64,000 nucleotides of DNA from contig NZ_LT906438.1 of assembly GCF_900186955.1 (NCBI RefSeq), positions 2,666,001 through 2,730,000 of the forward strand. The letters are read 5' to 3'. Positions 45,620-55,730 of this stretch are shown in pieces. Made by a program: the position numbers and the translations under genes. The notes under the pieces are model-generated. The model did no database searches and was not told the DNA's origin. It saw nothing but the letters and a program-made list of their open reading frames with translations. Positions within the stretch are counted from its first letter, which is position 1. Each line of letters starts with the position of its first letter. Source of the stretch: Bacillus pumilus. Lineage in GTDB: Bacteria; Bacillota; Bacilli; Bacillales; Bacillaceae.

Positions 45620-46807
45620 ATGAAGAAAAAACAAAACCAATTTGCCCTTCTCGCACTAGCTATTAGTGCTTTTGCTATAGGAACCACTGAGTTTATTAGT
45701 GTCGGTCTTTTGCCGATGATTTCAGAGGACTTTGGAGTGAGCGTCAGCCAGGCGGGCTGGACCGTCTCTTTATATGCACTTGGTGTGACATTCGGCGCCC
45801 CTATTTTGACTTCTCTGACTTCAGCGATGAAAAGAAAAACATTGCTTTTGCTCATTATGCTCGTCTTTTTGATTGGAAATACACTCGCCACGATGGCTCC
45901 GACCTTTTCAGTACTATTAATCGGACGGGTCATTTCAGCCTTATCCCATGGAATCTTTATGTCCATCGGCTCTACGATCGCTGCAAGCCTTGTAGTGAAA
46001 GAAAAACGGGCAAGCGCAATTGCCTTTATGTTCACTGGTTTAACAGTAGCGACTGTGACGGGCGTGCCTTTTGGGACATTTCTTGGTCATGAGCTCGGCT
46101 GGCGGACATCATTTGGTGTGATTGTCATTATTGGTCTGATCGCACTAATATCTAACTATTTTCTTGTTCCATCTCAATTAAAGCAAGGCGTGAAAACATC
46201 ATTTAAGGATCAAGCTGTTTTATTAAAAACAAAAAGAATCTTGCTTCTATTTGTCATTACAGCAACAGGATACGGAGGAACCTTTGTCGTCTTTACGTAT
46301 TTATCCCCTCTCTTACAGCATGTGACAGGTCTTGCGCCTGGGGCGGTGGCATTGATCCTGCTTTTATACGGGATCACGATCGCAGCTGGAAATGTCATTG
46401 GCGGAAAGGCTGCAAATGAGAAGCCAATGAAAGCACTCATTTACATGTTTATCATCCAAAGCATCATTTTGTTTATCCTTAGCTTGGCTGCTGGGTTTAC
46501 GGTGCTAGGCATCGCAACCGTCATGCTGATGGGACTGTTTGCTTTCATGAATGTCCCAGGGCTTCAAGTAGCTGTCGTTGATTTTGCAGAAAGATACACA
46601 CCAGGAGCAGTCGACGTCGCTTCCGCTATGAATATCGCTGCCTTTAATGCTGGTATCGCCATCGGCTCATTTTTAGGCGGCATCGTGACAGATACTCTTG
46701 GGCTTGTGCATACAGGCTGGGTCGGCGGTATCATGGTCCTCATCGCAGCGATTCTCACGATGATTAGTTTTCGAATGGAACAACAAGAACAAAATCAAAC
46801 CATCTAA
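45620..46807 (+). CDS. ytbD: MFS transporter YtbD
   Basis: Drug:proton antiporter-like protein of the major facilitator superfamily (DHA1, AraJ/PbuE-like), cytoplasmic membrane. The protein is 395 aa with 12 transmembrane segments. Motifs AIGTTEFISVGLLPMI in TM1, SRVISALSHG-type loop (GRVISALSHGIF) and GVPFGTFLGHELGWR in the motif C region are present. The start ATG 45620 follows AAGGATG at a long distance. It is the first gene of a two-gene unit with ytbE, 12 bp before that start, and divergent from its probable repressor gene ytcD. Confidence 0.9.
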   Translation: MKKKQNQFALLALAISAFAIGTTEFISVGLLPMISEDFGVSVSQAGWTVSLYALGVTFGAPILTSLTSAMKRKTLLLLIMLVFLIGNTLATMAPTFSVLLIGRVISALSHGIFMSIGSTIAASLVVKEKRASAIAFMFTGLTVATVTGVPFGTFLGHELGWRTSFGVIVIIGLIALISNYFLVPSQLKQGVKTSFKDQAVLLKTKRILLLFVITATGYGGTFVVFTYLSPLLQHVTGLAPGAVALILLLYGITIAAGNVIGGKAANEKPMKALIYMFIIQSIILFILSLAAGFTVLGIATVMLMGLFAFMNVPGLQVAVVDFAERYTPGAVDVASAMNIAAFNAGIAIGSFLGGIVTDTLGLVHTGWVGGIMVLIAAILTMISFRMEQQEQNQTI

Positions 46808-46819
46808 GGAGTGTTCAAT

Positions 46820-47659
46820 ATGAATCATTTACAAAGTACAAAAACATTAAACAATGGAGTCCACATGCCAGGATTTGGTCTCGGTGTATTCAAGGTGGAA
46901 GATGGTGCAGAATTAATAGACGCCGTCAAAACAGCCATTCAAATAGGCTATCGCAGTATTGATACAGCGGCTATTTATGGCAATGAGGAAGGGGTTGGAC
47001 GAGGCATACAACTTGGTCTTGCAGAAACAGGACTGCGCCGCGAAGACCTCTTTGTGACATCAAAAGTGTGGAATGCCGATTTAGGATATGAATCCACTCT
47101 ACAAGCATATGAGGAAAGCTTGAAAAAACTTCAGCTTGACTACTTGGATCTATATTTAATTCATTGGCCGGTTGAAGGAAAATATAAAGACGCTTGGCGT
47201 GCGCTGGAAACCTTGTATCGTGAAGGAAAGGTTAGAGCCATTGGTGTGAGCAACTTCCAGCCGCATCATCTAGACGACCTATTAAAAGATGCAGACATCA
47301 TACCAGCCATCAATCAAGTCGAGTTTCACCCAAAACTGACGCAGGAAGCACTCTATACGTATTTGAACACACATGGCATTCAAATGGAAGCTTGGTCACC
47401 GCTCATGCAGGGGGAACTGCTTCATCATCCGGTGATCAAAGAACTCTCGGACACATACGGCAAAACACCTGCTCAAATTATTTTGCGCTGGGATGTGCAA
47501 AAAGGCGTCATCACCATTCCAAAATCAACGAAAGCGCATCGTTTAAAAGAAAATGCAGACATATTTGATTTTGTCTTATCTGATGAGGATATGAAACGTC
47601 TTTCTGACTTAAATGAAAACAAACGGATCGGTCCAGACCCAGACAACTTTGACTTTTAA
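46820..47659 (+). CDS. ytbE: aldo/keto reductase YtbE
   Basis: NADPH-dependent aldo/keto reductase with broad aldehyde and ketone substrates, cytoplasmic. The protein is 279 aa. The catalytic tetrad is recognisable: D and Y in IDTAAIYGNEEGVG, K in SKVWN and H in LIHWPVE, and the cofactor clamp is IPKSTKAHRLKENAD. The start ATG 46820 (MNHLQSTKTL) follows AAGGAG at 8 nt. It is co-transcribed with the transporter ytbD, and the pair looks like a detoxification unit under YtcD rather than part of pectin use. Confidence 0.93.
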   Translation: MNHLQSTKTLNNGVHMPGFGLGVFKVEDGAELIDAVKTAIQIGYRSIDTAAIYGNEEGVGRGIQLGLAETGLRREDLFVTSKVWNADLGYESTLQAYEESLKKLQLDYLDLYLIHWPVEGKYKDAWRALETLYREGKVRAIGVSNFQPHHLDDLLKDADIIPAINQVEFHPKLTQEALYTYLNTHGIQMEAWSPLMQGELLHHPVIKELSDTYGKTPAQIILRWDVQKGVITIPKSTKAHRLKENADIFDFVLSDEDMKRLSDLNENKRIGPDPDNFDF

Positions 47660-47663
47660 TAGA

Positions 47664-47700
47664 AACACCCCCGCTCTTTAACTGTGCGGGGGTGTTGATG
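47664..47700. terminator. terminator between ytbE and ytcQ
   Basis: 11-bp perfect stem AACACCCCCGC / GCGGGGGTGTT (47664-47674 and 47686-47696). Tails are weak on both strands (TTGATGTTG, TTCTATT). Confidence 0.75.
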
Positions 47701-47704
47701 TTGA

Positions 47705-49201
47705 TTATTTTGATTTTTTAAAGGAAACTTCATATTCTTCTATGATTTTATTGCCACCATTTGATTTCCACTTCTCTACATCTTTCTTAAATTGATCTTC
47801 ACTGATGTCTCCAAGAATGAACTTATAGGTCGCATCATCGATGATTTTTTTCAATTCATTTCCTCGTTCTGAGGCTGTTTCTGAATACAGGCTTTCAGCA
47901 GGGTTGGCGACGATGATCTTTTGATTGTCTTCTTCCAGCTCTTCATATTTTGTACGAACCGCATCCCCTTTATTTTTCAAGTAGCGTTTATCAATGCCTA
48001 CTAAACTGACAAGCGGCTGTACATCTGTCTGCCAGCTTTTCACTTGGCTTTCTTCCCTGACAAATGTATTCCCTTCTTCTTTCTTATAATGCTCACCATC
48101 TATACCGTACGTCATGAGACCATAGACATCTTCTTCTGCAATGCGATCAAAGAAGGCCAAAATTCGCTTTAATTCTGCCTCTGATTTCACGCTTGTTTTA
48201 GGGAATGCGAAGATGCCATTATGACCACCTGATGCCCACACCCGTTCTTTGCCATCTGGACCTTTGATTCGGTTCAAGATATCGACTTTCATGTTTTTAT
48301 CTGTCGCGTCATCTCTCAAGTTCACAGCATCAACCATATTTCCAACATAGATTCCTGCTTTTCCTTGTGAGAATAATTCCTGCTGCTGTGTTTTGCTTGT
48401 CACAGGGAAGTCTTTGTTGATATAGCCATTATCACGCAGTTTCTTCATGTACTTCATCGTATTCATGTACTCATCTGTCATAAAGTCTGGCGTGAATTTG
48501 CCGTTATCTTCTTTCCAGTCTGTTGGCATTCCCTCATATGAACCAAGCGTTTTAAATGCCCCATAAATCAAATCGTTCCGATCCGTAAAGCCAATTGTAT
48601 CCGCTTTTCCGTTTTGATTCGGATCTTTTTCAGTAAAGGCTTTCGCTACCTCATAAAGATCATCCAACGTTTTTGGTGTATCCAAATTTAAATTTTCAAG
48701 CCAATCCTTTCGAATGACAATTCCTTGTCTTGAAAGTGGTCTCTCTCTATAAATGCCATAAAGCTTACCGTCTATAGAGGCGTTTTTATTAATCAGTTCG
48801 TTCATCTTACTTAAATTTGGATAATCCTTTAAATACGGACCGACTTCCCAGAACATACCTGATCTGAATGCATTAATAGCAGACGAATTCTTAATGTCTT
48901 GAATCGTCACAATCTGCGGCAGATTCCCAGCTGCAAGTGCAGAATTTAACCGATCTTCCTTCACAGCATCAGGCACCCACGTAATATCAAGTTCTGTATT
49001 TGTGAGCTTCTCAATCTCTTTTAAAACCGAATCTTTCGGCGGCTGCTGATGATACAAAATGGCCATCCATGTCAGCTTCACTTTTTTGTCTAAATCAACC
49101 TTTTCATCCGATGAACTTCCTTTGCTTGAACATGCGGATAAAATACCGCTTGCTGCAAATAACAGAACAAACGCAATCAACCATAATTTCTTTCTCCCCA
49201 T
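47705..49201 (-). CDS. ytcQ: ABC importer substrate-binding lipoprotein YtcQ
   Basis: Extracellular solute-binding lipoprotein for a CUT1 importer of rhamnogalacturonan-derived oligosaccharides (LplA-like family 1). The protein is 498 aa. The signal peptide [19 protein letters not shown] ends in LSAC with C24 as the lipidated residue. The mature protein has the two-lobed binding-protein pattern, with [20 protein letters not shown] and [14 protein letters not shown]. The start ATG 49201 follows GGAGGG. It lies 25 bp after the permease gene ytcP, so it is the second gene of a ytcP-ytcQ unit. Confidence 0.92.
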   Translation of the reverse strand: MGRKKLWLIAFVLLFAASGILSACSSKGSSSDEKVDLDKKVKLTWMAILYHQQPPKDSVLKEIEKLTNTELDITWVPDAVKEDRLNSALAAGNLPQIVTIQDIKNSSAINAFRSGMFWEVGPYLKDYPNLSKMNELINKNASIDGKLYGIYRERPLSRQGIVIRKDWLENLNLDTPKTLDDLYEVAKAFTEKDPNQNGKADTIGFTDRNDLIYGAFKTLGSYEGMPTDWKEDNGKFTPDFMTDEYMNTMKYMKKLRDNGYINKDFPVTSKTQQQELFSQGKAGIYVGNMVDAVNLRDDATDKNMKVDILNRIKGPDGKERVWASGGHNGIFAFPKTSVKSEAELKRILAFFDRIAEEDVYGLMTYGIDGEHYKKEEGNTFVREESQVKSWQTDVQPLVSLVGIDKRYLKNKGDAVRTKYEELEEDNQKIIVANPAESLYSETASERGNELKKIIDDATYKFILGDISEDQFKKDVEKWKSNGGNKIIEEYEVSFKKSK

Positions 49202-49226
49202 AAGATCCCTCCGTTGTTCCTTCTTT

Positions 49227-50105
49227 TTAACCTTTTACAGAACCTAGTAATGCCCCTTTGTTGAAATGCTTTTGAATAAATGGATAGACAAGCAGAACGG
49301 GAATGGTGGCTACCACAATGACAGCCATTTTAATCGTTTGGTCTGGCGGTGGTGTGGATGATCCCATATCCGACATATCTCCCTGCATTCCGCTCGAAAC
49401 AATGACAATCTGCCTTAGAAGTACCTGAATCGGCCATTTCACTGAATCATTTAAATACAGAATGGCGGTCATGTACGTATTCCAATACGTCACGGCATAA
49501 AAAAGTGAAATGGTCGCAATAGCTGGCAAAGAAAGTGGCAGCACAATTTTAAAGAAAATCCCTAAATCGTTACAGCCATCCATCTTCGCTGATTCCTCAA
49601 GGCTTGCGGGAATGTTTTGAAAGAAGTTTTTCAAGATGATCAAATTGAACGCATTGATCGCAACCGGTAGAATCAGTGACCAATAGGTATCAAGTAGACC
49701 AAGTGTTTTCACAACAATAAACGTCGGAATCATACCTCCGCTAAATAGCATCGTGAAGACAACGAGAAACATCAATGTTCTCCGCCCTTTTAACTCCTGA
49801 CGAGACAGCCCATATGCCATGAGTGAGGACAAAAACATGCTGACAGCTGTTCCAACGAGTGTCACAAGAATGGACACGATAAGGCTGCGGTACACAATAT
49901 CCGTAGAGAAAATATACCGATAGGCCTCTAAAGAAAACGTGGTCGGGAACAAGATAAACTTCTTCGTGATGACCTCTTCTACTGTAGCAAAAGAGGCAGC
50001 AATGACATGGATGAACGGAAGCACACATATTAATGCGAACATGAGTAGAAAAGAGTAATTAAATAAGTTGAACAATCGGTCTTTAATAGAACGATCTATG
50101 TTCAT
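49227..50105 (-). CDS. ytcP: carbohydrate ABC permease YtcP
   Basis: Second permease subunit of the CUT1 importer (LplC-type), probably paired with YteP. The protein is 292 aa with six hydrophobic segments. The EAA loop [20 protein letters not shown] is at about residues 195-214, and the C-terminus ends in [15 protein letters not shown], a typical LplC-family end. The start ATG 50105 follows AAAGGG; an adjacent GTG codon is too close to it. A strong cre box is 14-27 bp upstream of the start codon, so CcpA should block this unit on preferred sugars. Confidence 0.92.
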   Translation of the reverse strand: MNIDRSIKDRLFNLFNYSFLLMFALICVLPFIHVIAASFATVEEVITKKFILFPTTFSLEAYRYIFSTDIVYRSLIVSILVTLVGTAVSMFLSSLMAYGLSRQELKGRRTLMFLVVFTMLFSGGMIPTFIVVKTLGLLDTYWSLILPVAINAFNLIILKNFFQNIPASLEESAKMDGCNDLGIFFKIVLPLSLPAIATISLFYAVTYWNTYMTAILYLNDSVKWPIQVLLRQIVIVSSGMQGDMSDMGSSTPPPDQTIKMAVIVVATIPVLLVYPFIQKHFNKGALLGSVKG

Positions 50106-50118
50106 CACACCCTTTCTT

Positions 50119-50132
50119 TGAAAGCGTTATCA
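50119..50132. promoter_or_regulatory. cre box upstream of ytcP
   Basis: TGAAAGCGTTATCA, preceded by T, satisfies every fixed position of WTGNAANCGNWNNCW and is nearly symmetric. It overlaps the expected start region of ytcP transcription. I see no good -35 upstream, which would fit an activator-dependent promoter. Confidence 0.75.
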
Positions 50133-50306
50133 TTTTATCCGAAAATGAGCTGCAGCCTGTGACGATATCGTGATTAAAATGTAACAAACGGGGGAAGAAA
50201 GCGTCTATAATCATCTTGACAGACCAACTGGATCGATCCTGTCAGTCGTGCTTTTATGCTCATGAAACAAAAGAATAAGATCATCAGCTAATGACATGAT
50301 TATGCC

Positions 50307-51059
50307 CTATGCCTGATCGTTTTCTTCAAGGATTTCCGTCGTATTCACATCGGGTCTATAGCCTAACTCCTGCTTCGTGTTTTCCGTAGACCAAGGCTTT
50401 TCTTCGTTTTCTGATACGGCATAATATGTCCCAAAGGGAACGGTCGTTTCAATCGCTGCCTTTATCATCCCTGCTAGATCTTCATGTGAAAGAAGTGTTC
50501 GTTTTGTTCGATCTTTCTCGTGTAATGCCTCCATCTCATCTGTCACAACCGTTCCAATCCGTAAATTGATAACAGACATTCCCGTTTGATCGTGGAACAA
50601 ACGGCCTAGCTGTTCAGAAGCAAATTTTAAAATGCCATAGACATTTTGAGTCGCAGGTACATCGTTTGTTGTAATATGTCTCCCTAGTAAGGAGCGTCCA
50701 TCTTTTTCATAACGATCGGTCACGTGATTGCTGCTTGCAAAAATGACTTTTCGTATGCCGAGACTTGCAGCTGATCGAAACATAGAATAAGAGCTCCTCC
50801 AAAAAATATCATTCATTTTTTCAAACTCCTCATGATTCATCACATCATGCGTCATCTCCATGTTTAAAAGGTGTATGATGACATCTGTATCTCGCGGAAT
50901 CGCCTCATATAATTCCTGTTCATTCGTTGCATCTGCTAAAATGTCTCCTTTTACACAGCCCGTTTGATCAATAATGGTGATCTCATACTCAGAAGAGAGC
51001 GTTTTTGTTAAAATACGGCCGATCACACCGCACCCGCCAATGATCGTGATCTTCTTCAT
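50307..51059 (-). CDS. ytbQ: NAD-dependent epimerase/dehydratase family protein YtbQ
   Basis: Short-chain-type dehydrogenase (extended SDR) that resembles uronate dehydrogenases; in this setting it may oxidise galacturonate-derived sugars, but the substrate is not proven. The protein is 250 aa. The NAD motif GGCGVIG lies at residues 8-14, with the catalytic pair in VYGILKF (YxxxK) and a preceding serine in FASSNHV. The start ATG 51059 follows GGAGGAG-like purines. It is downstream of ytaP (46 bp) and upstream of ytcP after a 201-bp gap. Confidence 0.88.
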   Translation of the reverse strand: MKKITIIGGCGVIGRILTKTLSSEYEITIIDQTGCVKGDILADATNEQELYEAIPRDTDVIIHLLNMEMTHDVMNHEEFEKMNDIFWRSSYSMFRSAASLGIRKVIFASSNHVTDRYEKDGRSLLGRHITTNDVPATQNVYGILKFASEQLGRLFHDQTGMSVINLRIGTVVTDEMEALHEKDRTKRTLLSHEDLAGMIKAAIETTVPFGTYYAVSENEEKPWSTENTKQELGYRPDVNTTEILEENDQA

Positions 51060-51105
51060 GTGTCTCCTCCTTTCTAATGACGTAGTATGTCCAAGCTTTT
51101 ATAGA

Positions 51106-52008
51106 TTACAGCCATTTTTTTAAGAATCGAGTGGCCTCGTGACGCATAGCGGCTGTTTCAAAATGACCTGCATGAAGACCAACAAGCTGATACCGTTCTT
51201 TCAATGAAGCCGCTTGATAAGTTTGGCTCAATCCCTTTTGAATGCGAGCGACGCCTTCAGCAGGCGTGAGTGGATCAAGTTTTCCAACTAAGCTTAAATG
51301 CGGCCTTGGAAAAATCATTTCCTGAATATCAGTTGCCGTAAAGTGCTTTGCTAAGCTTGGTACATAGTAATAAAAGCCATGCCTGTCTAAATTGTTCGTT
51401 TCAATTAATGTGTGGTGATCGACCTGTGCGCAAAGATCAATACACACACTGACCCTCTCATCAAGCGCAGCCGTCCACCAGGAAAGAAGCCCGCCCATTG
51501 ACATTCCAAAAATAGCTAACCGGTCCGGCAGCACATCAGGTCGAGACAGCACATAATCAATTGCACACATACTTTCATACAGCATCATGCCCCACATCAC
51601 TTTCCCTGTTAAAAGCATTTCCTTAAAAATTTCACTTTCGGTTCTTCCTCTTCTCTCACCAAATCCTGCATGATCAATAGACAGAACACTATAGCCTTTT
51701 GAGGTGAACTCTTTCGCATATGAAGGCGCTTGCAAATAATGAGCACCCTTGATGAGCTCTTCCTTCCCATCGACGTAGTTCCCGCCATGAGAGTGCTGAA
51801 ACAGCACAACTGGTCTTTTTTTCACCGTATCCTTCGGCTTCACAAAATAAGCGGGCACTTCCTCTACACCATGGATTGAAAGAATGAGTGTTTCGATGAC
51901 GTACGATTCACGATCCTCGACCTTTAACGTATATGCCTCCACGCGATGGCGTTCTGGCATTTCTCCTAACAGACTGAGCAGTTGTTCACGTTTGCTTTCC
52001 TTTTCCAT
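51106..52008 (-). CDS. ytaP: alpha/beta hydrolase YtaP
   Basis: Serine hydrolase of the alpha/beta fold (acetylxylan-esterase/dienelactone-hydrolase-like), cytoplasmic; in this pectin-related region it may remove acetyl groups from imported oligosaccharides, which is inference. The protein is 300 aa. The nucleophile is S170 in GMSMGG, the oxyanion region is FQHSHGGNY, the acid residue is in GKLDPLTPAEG and the histidine in LHAGHF. The start ATG 52008 (MEKESKREQ) lies 10 nt after AGGAGG. It shares its strand and spacing with ytbQ. Confidence 0.87.
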   Translation of the reverse strand: MEKESKREQLLSLLGEMPERHRVEAYTLKVEDRESYVIETLILSIHGVEEVPAYFVKPKDTVKKRPVVLFQHSHGGNYVDGKEELIKGAHYLQAPSYAKEFTSKGYSVLSIDHAGFGERRGRTESEIFKEMLLTGKVMWGMMLYESMCAIDYVLSRPDVLPDRLAIFGMSMGGLLSWWTAALDERVSVCIDLCAQVDHHTLIETNNLDRHGFYYYVPSLAKHFTATDIQEMIFPRPHLSLVGKLDPLTPAEGVARIQKGLSQTYQAASLKERYQLVGLHAGHFETAAMRHEATRFLKKWL

Positions 52009-52097
52009 TGACGTCACTCCTCCTTTTGTTGATCATCTGTTAACATACGAGATCGATCGTGCAATCACCTTGTTTTCGACAAAATTATGTCCCGGGA

Positions 52098-52133
52098 AAT
52101 AAAGAACACCCACCGGTTCATACCGATGGGTGT
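52098..52133 (-). terminator. leuS terminator
   Basis: 11-bp stem ACACCCACCGG / CCGATGGGTGT (52106-52116 and 52123-52133) with one mismatch and minus-strand tail TCTTTATTT. Confidence 0.8.
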
Positions 52134-52138
52134 CATCA

Positions 52139-54553
52139 TTAATTCGCAACAATATTGACAAGCTTTCCAGGAACCGCAATCACTTTGCGAATGGTTTTCC
52201 CTTCAAGCTGTTCTTTTACACGTGCATCATTTTTCGCAAGCTCTTCTAACTGTTCTTTAGTTGCATCAGCAGGAACAGTTAATTTTGCTTTCACTTTCCC
52301 ATTCAATTGTACGACAATTTCTACTTCATCGTCGACAAGCTTTGACTCGTCATATTGCGGCCATGCTTCATAAGAAATAGACCCTTCATGACCAAGTTTA
52401 TTCCAAAGCTCTTCCGCTACATGCGGTGCAATTGGAGAAAGTAGTTTCACAAAGCCTTCTGCATATTCTTTCGGTAGTGTATCAGCCTTGTAGGCATCAT
52501 TGATAAACACCATTAATTGTGAGATCCCTGTATTGAAGCGCAGACCTTCATAATGGTCTGTTACCTTCATCACGGTTTCATGATAGCTGCGTTCTAATGC
52601 GCCTCCAGTTTGCTCCGTTACTTTATCACTGATTGTGCCATCTTCGTTTGTGAATAGACGCCATACACGATCAAGGAAGCGGCGAGCACCATCAAGTCCT
52701 GTTTCAGACCAAGCGATTGATGCATCTAAAGGTCCCATGAACATTTCATAAAGGCGTAATGTATCCGCACCATGAGATTCTACGATATCATCTGGATTGA
52801 CGACATTTCCTTTTGATTTACTCATTTTTTCATTATTTTCCCCAAGAATCATTCCTTGGTTGAACAATTTCATGAAAGGTTCTTTTGTCGGAACAACACC
52901 GATATCATACAAGAACTTATGCCAGAAGCGCGCATATAGAAGATGAAGTACAGCATGTTCTGCTCCGCCAATATATACATCAACAGGAAGCCATTTCTTC
53001 AGCTTTTCAGGAGATGCAAGCTCTTCTGAGTTATGCGGGTCAATATAACGTAAGAAATACCAGCAGCTGCCTGCCCATTGCGGCATTGTATTGGTTTCAC
53101 GGCGTCCTTTTTTACCTGTGACAGGATCGACAACCTCAACCCAATCTTTAATATTGGCTAAAGGTGATTCACCTGTGCCACTTGGCTTAATCTCAGTCGT
53201 TTTAGGCAAAATGAGTGGAAGCTCTTCCTCTGAAACAGCTGAAGACGTTCCGTCCTCCCAATGAATAATTGGAATTGGCTCACCCCAATAACGCTGGCGG
53301 CTAAATAGCCAGTCTCTTAAACGGTAAGTGACTTTCTTTTCGCCTTTTTGATGTTCTTCCAGCCATGCAATGACTTTTTCAATCGCTTCTTCTTTTCCTA
53401 ATCCATCGAGGAAATCAGAGTTAATGTGTTTTCCATCACCTGTGTAAGCTTCTTTTTCAATGTCTCCGCCTTCGACAACTTCCTTGATTGGAAGATCAAA
53501 TGTTTTGGCGAATTCATAGTCACGCTCATCATGGGCAGGTACCGCCATAATCGCGCCTGTTCCATAAGTAGCCAGCACGTAATCTGCAATCCAGATCGGC
53601 ATCTTTTCACCATTTAATGGATTGATGGCATAAGCGCCTGTGAAAATACCCGTCTTCGTTTTTGCAAGATCTGTCCGCTCTAAGTCGCTCTTAGATTGAA
53701 TTTCTTTCATATATGCTTCGACTGCTTCTTTTTGAGCAGCTGTTGTCATTTTTTCAACAAGTGCATGTTCTGGTGCAAGTACCGCATAGGTTGCCCCAAA
53801 CAATGTATCAGGACGCGTTGTGAAAACAGTAAACTGTTCATCATGTCCTTCTACTTCGAAATGAACATGTGCACCTTCTGAACGTCCGATCCAGTTACGC
53901 TGCATATCTTTAATGCTTTCAGGCCAATCAATGTCTTCTAAATCTTCTAACAGCCTGTCCGCATATGCCGTAATCTTTAGCATCCATTGCTTCATCGGAC
54001 GTCTTTCAACCGGATGCCCTCCGCGTTCACTTTTTCCATCAATGACTTCTTCGTTTGCAAGGACTGTGCCAAGCGCTGGGCACCAGTTCACTGGTACTTC
54101 ATCGATATACGCCAATCCCTTTTCGTACAATTTCAAGAAAATCCATTGTGTCCATTTATAATAATTTGGATCAGTCGTGTTGATTTCTCGATCCCAATCA
54201 TATGAGAACCCTAGTGATTGAATTTGGCGGCGGAAGTTATTGATGTTCTCTTCTGTAAAGACCGCCGGATCATTCCCTGTATCTAGCGCATACTGTTCTG
54301 CTGGAAGACCAAATGCGTCCCATCCCATTGGATGAAGAACATCATATCCCTGCATACGTTTCATGCGTGATAAAATATCCGTTGCTGTGTAGCCCTCAGG
54401 GTGCCCGACATGAAGTCCTGCTCCTGATGGATATGGAAACATATCAAGTGCATAGAACTTTGGTTTATCTTCCGAGTCAGATGTGGCGAATGTTTTATGT
54501 GTCAGCCAATAATCCTGCCACTTCTTTTCAATTTCCCGATGCTGAAAACTCAA
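52139..54553 (-). CDS. leuS: leucyl-tRNA synthetase
   Basis: Class I aminoacyl-tRNA synthetase that charges tRNA-Leu. The protein is 804 aa, the expected length. The HIGH motif is HVGH at residues 48-51, the CP1 editing domain has [13 protein letters not shown], and the KMSKS loop reads [11 protein letters not shown]. The start is TTG 54553 ([12 protein letters not shown]), 8 nt after AAAGGAGG; the longer reading upstream runs into the T-box leader and is rejected. Expression is controlled by a leucine T-box riboswitch in the roughly 340-nt leader. Confidence 0.97.
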   Translation of the reverse strand: MSFQHREIEKKWQDYWLTHKTFATSDSEDKPKFYALDMFPYPSGAGLHVGHPEGYTATDILSRMKRMQGYDVLHPMGWDAFGLPAEQYALDTGNDPAVFTEENINNFRRQIQSLGFSYDWDREINTTDPNYYKWTQWIFLKLYEKGLAYIDEVPVNWCPALGTVLANEEVIDGKSERGGHPVERRPMKQWMLKITAYADRLLEDLEDIDWPESIKDMQRNWIGRSEGAHVHFEVEGHDEQFTVFTTRPDTLFGATYAVLAPEHALVEKMTTAAQKEAVEAYMKEIQSKSDLERTDLAKTKTGIFTGAYAINPLNGEKMPIWIADYVLATYGTGAIMAVPAHDERDYEFAKTFDLPIKEVVEGGDIEKEAYTGDGKHINSDFLDGLGKEEAIEKVIAWLEEHQKGEKKVTYRLRDWLFSRQRYWGEPIPIIHWEDGTSSAVSEEELPLILPKTTEIKPSGTGESPLANIKDWVEVVDPVTGKKGRRETNTMPQWAGSCWYFLRYIDPHNSEELASPEKLKKWLPVDVYIGGAEHAVLHLLYARFWHKFLYDIGVVPTKEPFMKLFNQGMILGENNEKMSKSKGNVVNPDDIVESHGADTLRLYEMFMGPLDASIAWSETGLDGARRFLDRVWRLFTNEDGTISDKVTEQTGGALERSYHETVMKVTDHYEGLRFNTGISQLMVFINDAYKADTLPKEYAEGFVKLLSPIAPHVAEELWNKLGHEGSISYEAWPQYDESKLVDDEVEIVVQLNGKVKAKLTVPADATKEQLEELAKNDARVKEQLEGKTIRKVIAVPGKLVNIVAN

Positions 54554-54632
54554 TGTGAAAACCTCCTTTAATATGTACGGCTGTATCTGCTCAGATGACC
54601 ACTGCAAGAATTCAGATTTTTCTAAAATCAAC

Positions 54633-54888
54633 AAAAAACCCTCATCCCTGGAAAGGGACGAGAGATTTTTTGGTTCCCGCGGTACCACCCTTGTTAGCGT
54701 AACTTTCTGTTTGTACGCTCACTTAATATCTTTAACGCAGACATGCGACAGAAGCTTTAACGCAACTGCAACTCTGAGGCGAGTTCAGAAGCAGATTTGA
54801 TTGACTTTCACCAGCCGTCAATTCTCTAAAGACAAATACTGCTTTCCTACTACTCCTCTTCACTGTTCTTATCGTAACCGTCATCTAA
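54633..54888 (-). promoter_or_regulatory. leucine T-box riboswitch of leuS
   Basis: Minus-strand leader with all T-box parts: the AGAGA motif and GGCTGGTGAAAG in stem I, a specifier loop TGAACTCGCC with the leucine codon CTC at 54783-54781, the T-box GGGTGGTACCGCGG at 54690-54677 and an intrinsic terminator (CTCGTCCCT / AGGGATGAG, then T6) at 54664-54633. Uncharged tRNA-Leu would pair with the specifier and T-box and prevent termination. Confidence 0.95.
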
Positions 54889-54893
54889 GTAGT

Positions 54894-54922
54894 ATTTTAT
54901 AGAATTATGATCATAAGTGCAA
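54894..54922 (-). promoter_or_regulatory. leuS promoter
   Basis: Minus-strand TTGCAC (54922-54917), 17 bp, TAAAAT (54899-54894), directly before the T-box leader. Confidence 0.7.
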
Positions 54923-54975
54923 GCAGGTTTGTATACAATGGGAATGTACCCTAGATCAGGGTAAAGTAGAGGATA

Positions 54976-55299
54976 TTATTCGTGTGGAGATCGGTTATGA
55001 CGGTTGGAGTCTGCATTCTGTGAATGCTGTTCTCTTACAAAATCAAAGCTTCGCAGAACTGCTTCTCCTCCATAACCTGAAATAATTGATAAGATGACCA
55101 AGTGCAGACTAGATTCGGGATTTGAGGATAAGACAAGCAGTGTAGCGGCAATCATCCCAACGAGCCAATCTTCAATAAACCCTAAATAAATAAACTTTTT
55201 TGTCATTCTGGGCTTCTCTAGCCTACCTTTTTTCTTTACGTGACCGAGAATGCCCATGACCCCTCCAATGGCGCAAGCAATAATGACTTGTTGCAGCAT
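54976..55299 (-). CDS. ytvB: small membrane protein YtvB (DUF4257-like)
   Basis: Integral membrane protein of 107 aa, function unknown. It has hydrophobic segments at residues about 3-20 (QQVIIACAIGGVMGILG), 38-60 and 66-82, and the conserved block MTKKFIYLGFIEDWLVGMIAA followed by SIISGYGGEAVLRSFDF. The C-terminal tail is polar and histidine/asparagine-rich. The start ATG 55299 (MLQQVIIAC) lies 8 nt after AGGAAGG; the longer reading adds an unsupported soluble extension. Its location between leuS and the photoreceptor gene ytvA matches B. subtilis ytvB. Confidence 0.8.
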   Translation of the reverse strand: MLQQVIIACAIGGVMGILGHVKKKGRLEKPRMTKKFIYLGFIEDWLVGMIAATLLVLSSNPESSLHLVILSIISGYGGEAVLRSFDFVREQHSQNADSNRHNRSPHE

Positions 55300-55730
55300 T
55301 TTCATCACCTTCCTAAAGCCCTTAGAATAGTAAAGCGACTTCAGGCTGTCCAGCCCCCTGTAATGCCATTCTGCTGTTCCGTCATAATCCATGTAAAAGG
55401 TCTATTCTCTCTAACGAAGAAAAAAAGCTTGTTTCTTCCATTATATGTGAATGACCCAAAACAATCTTGATGCATTGGAATCATTTTTACCTAATCCATA
55501 TTGACTATTTTTGTCATTTTATGAATTATGAGCAATTGATTCCTTCTTTTTCTAAAGAAAAGTCTCCTTACTTACTATATTCTAATGGAGGACAAACTAT
55601 GATGACAAATTTAACAAAGCCATTGCAATCGTTGAAACAGAACATATGTTATGTTACGTTAGTAAGGAATACCTTTGGTTGAAAAGACAACCATTTGATA
55701 TGTCTGATAGCAGCAACAAAGGAGGGTAAT
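55300..55730. other. 431-bp region between ytvB and ytvA
   Basis: AT-rich divergent intergenic region. Apart from one possible 27-codon reading frame with a strong ribosome site (55599-55682) I see no gene. I found no convincing SigB or SigA promoter pair and no terminator. Confidence 0.4.
55599..55682 (+). CDS. possible 27-aa leader peptide upstream of ytvA
   Basis: ATG 55599 lies 7 nt after a perfect GGAGG and opens a 27-codon frame (MMTNLTKPLQSL ... LVRNTFG) ending 48 bp before ytvA. The peptide is basic, with a short hydrophobic part, and matches nothing I recognise. It could be a leader peptide, a small protein or chance; the ribosome site is the only real evidence. Confidence 0.3.
   Translation: MMTNLTKPLQSLKQNICYVTLVRNTFG

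Noticed and set aside
54554..54688. N-terminal extension of LeuS
   Set aside because: The extra codons are the T-box leader read as protein; the family N-terminus begins at TTG 54553.
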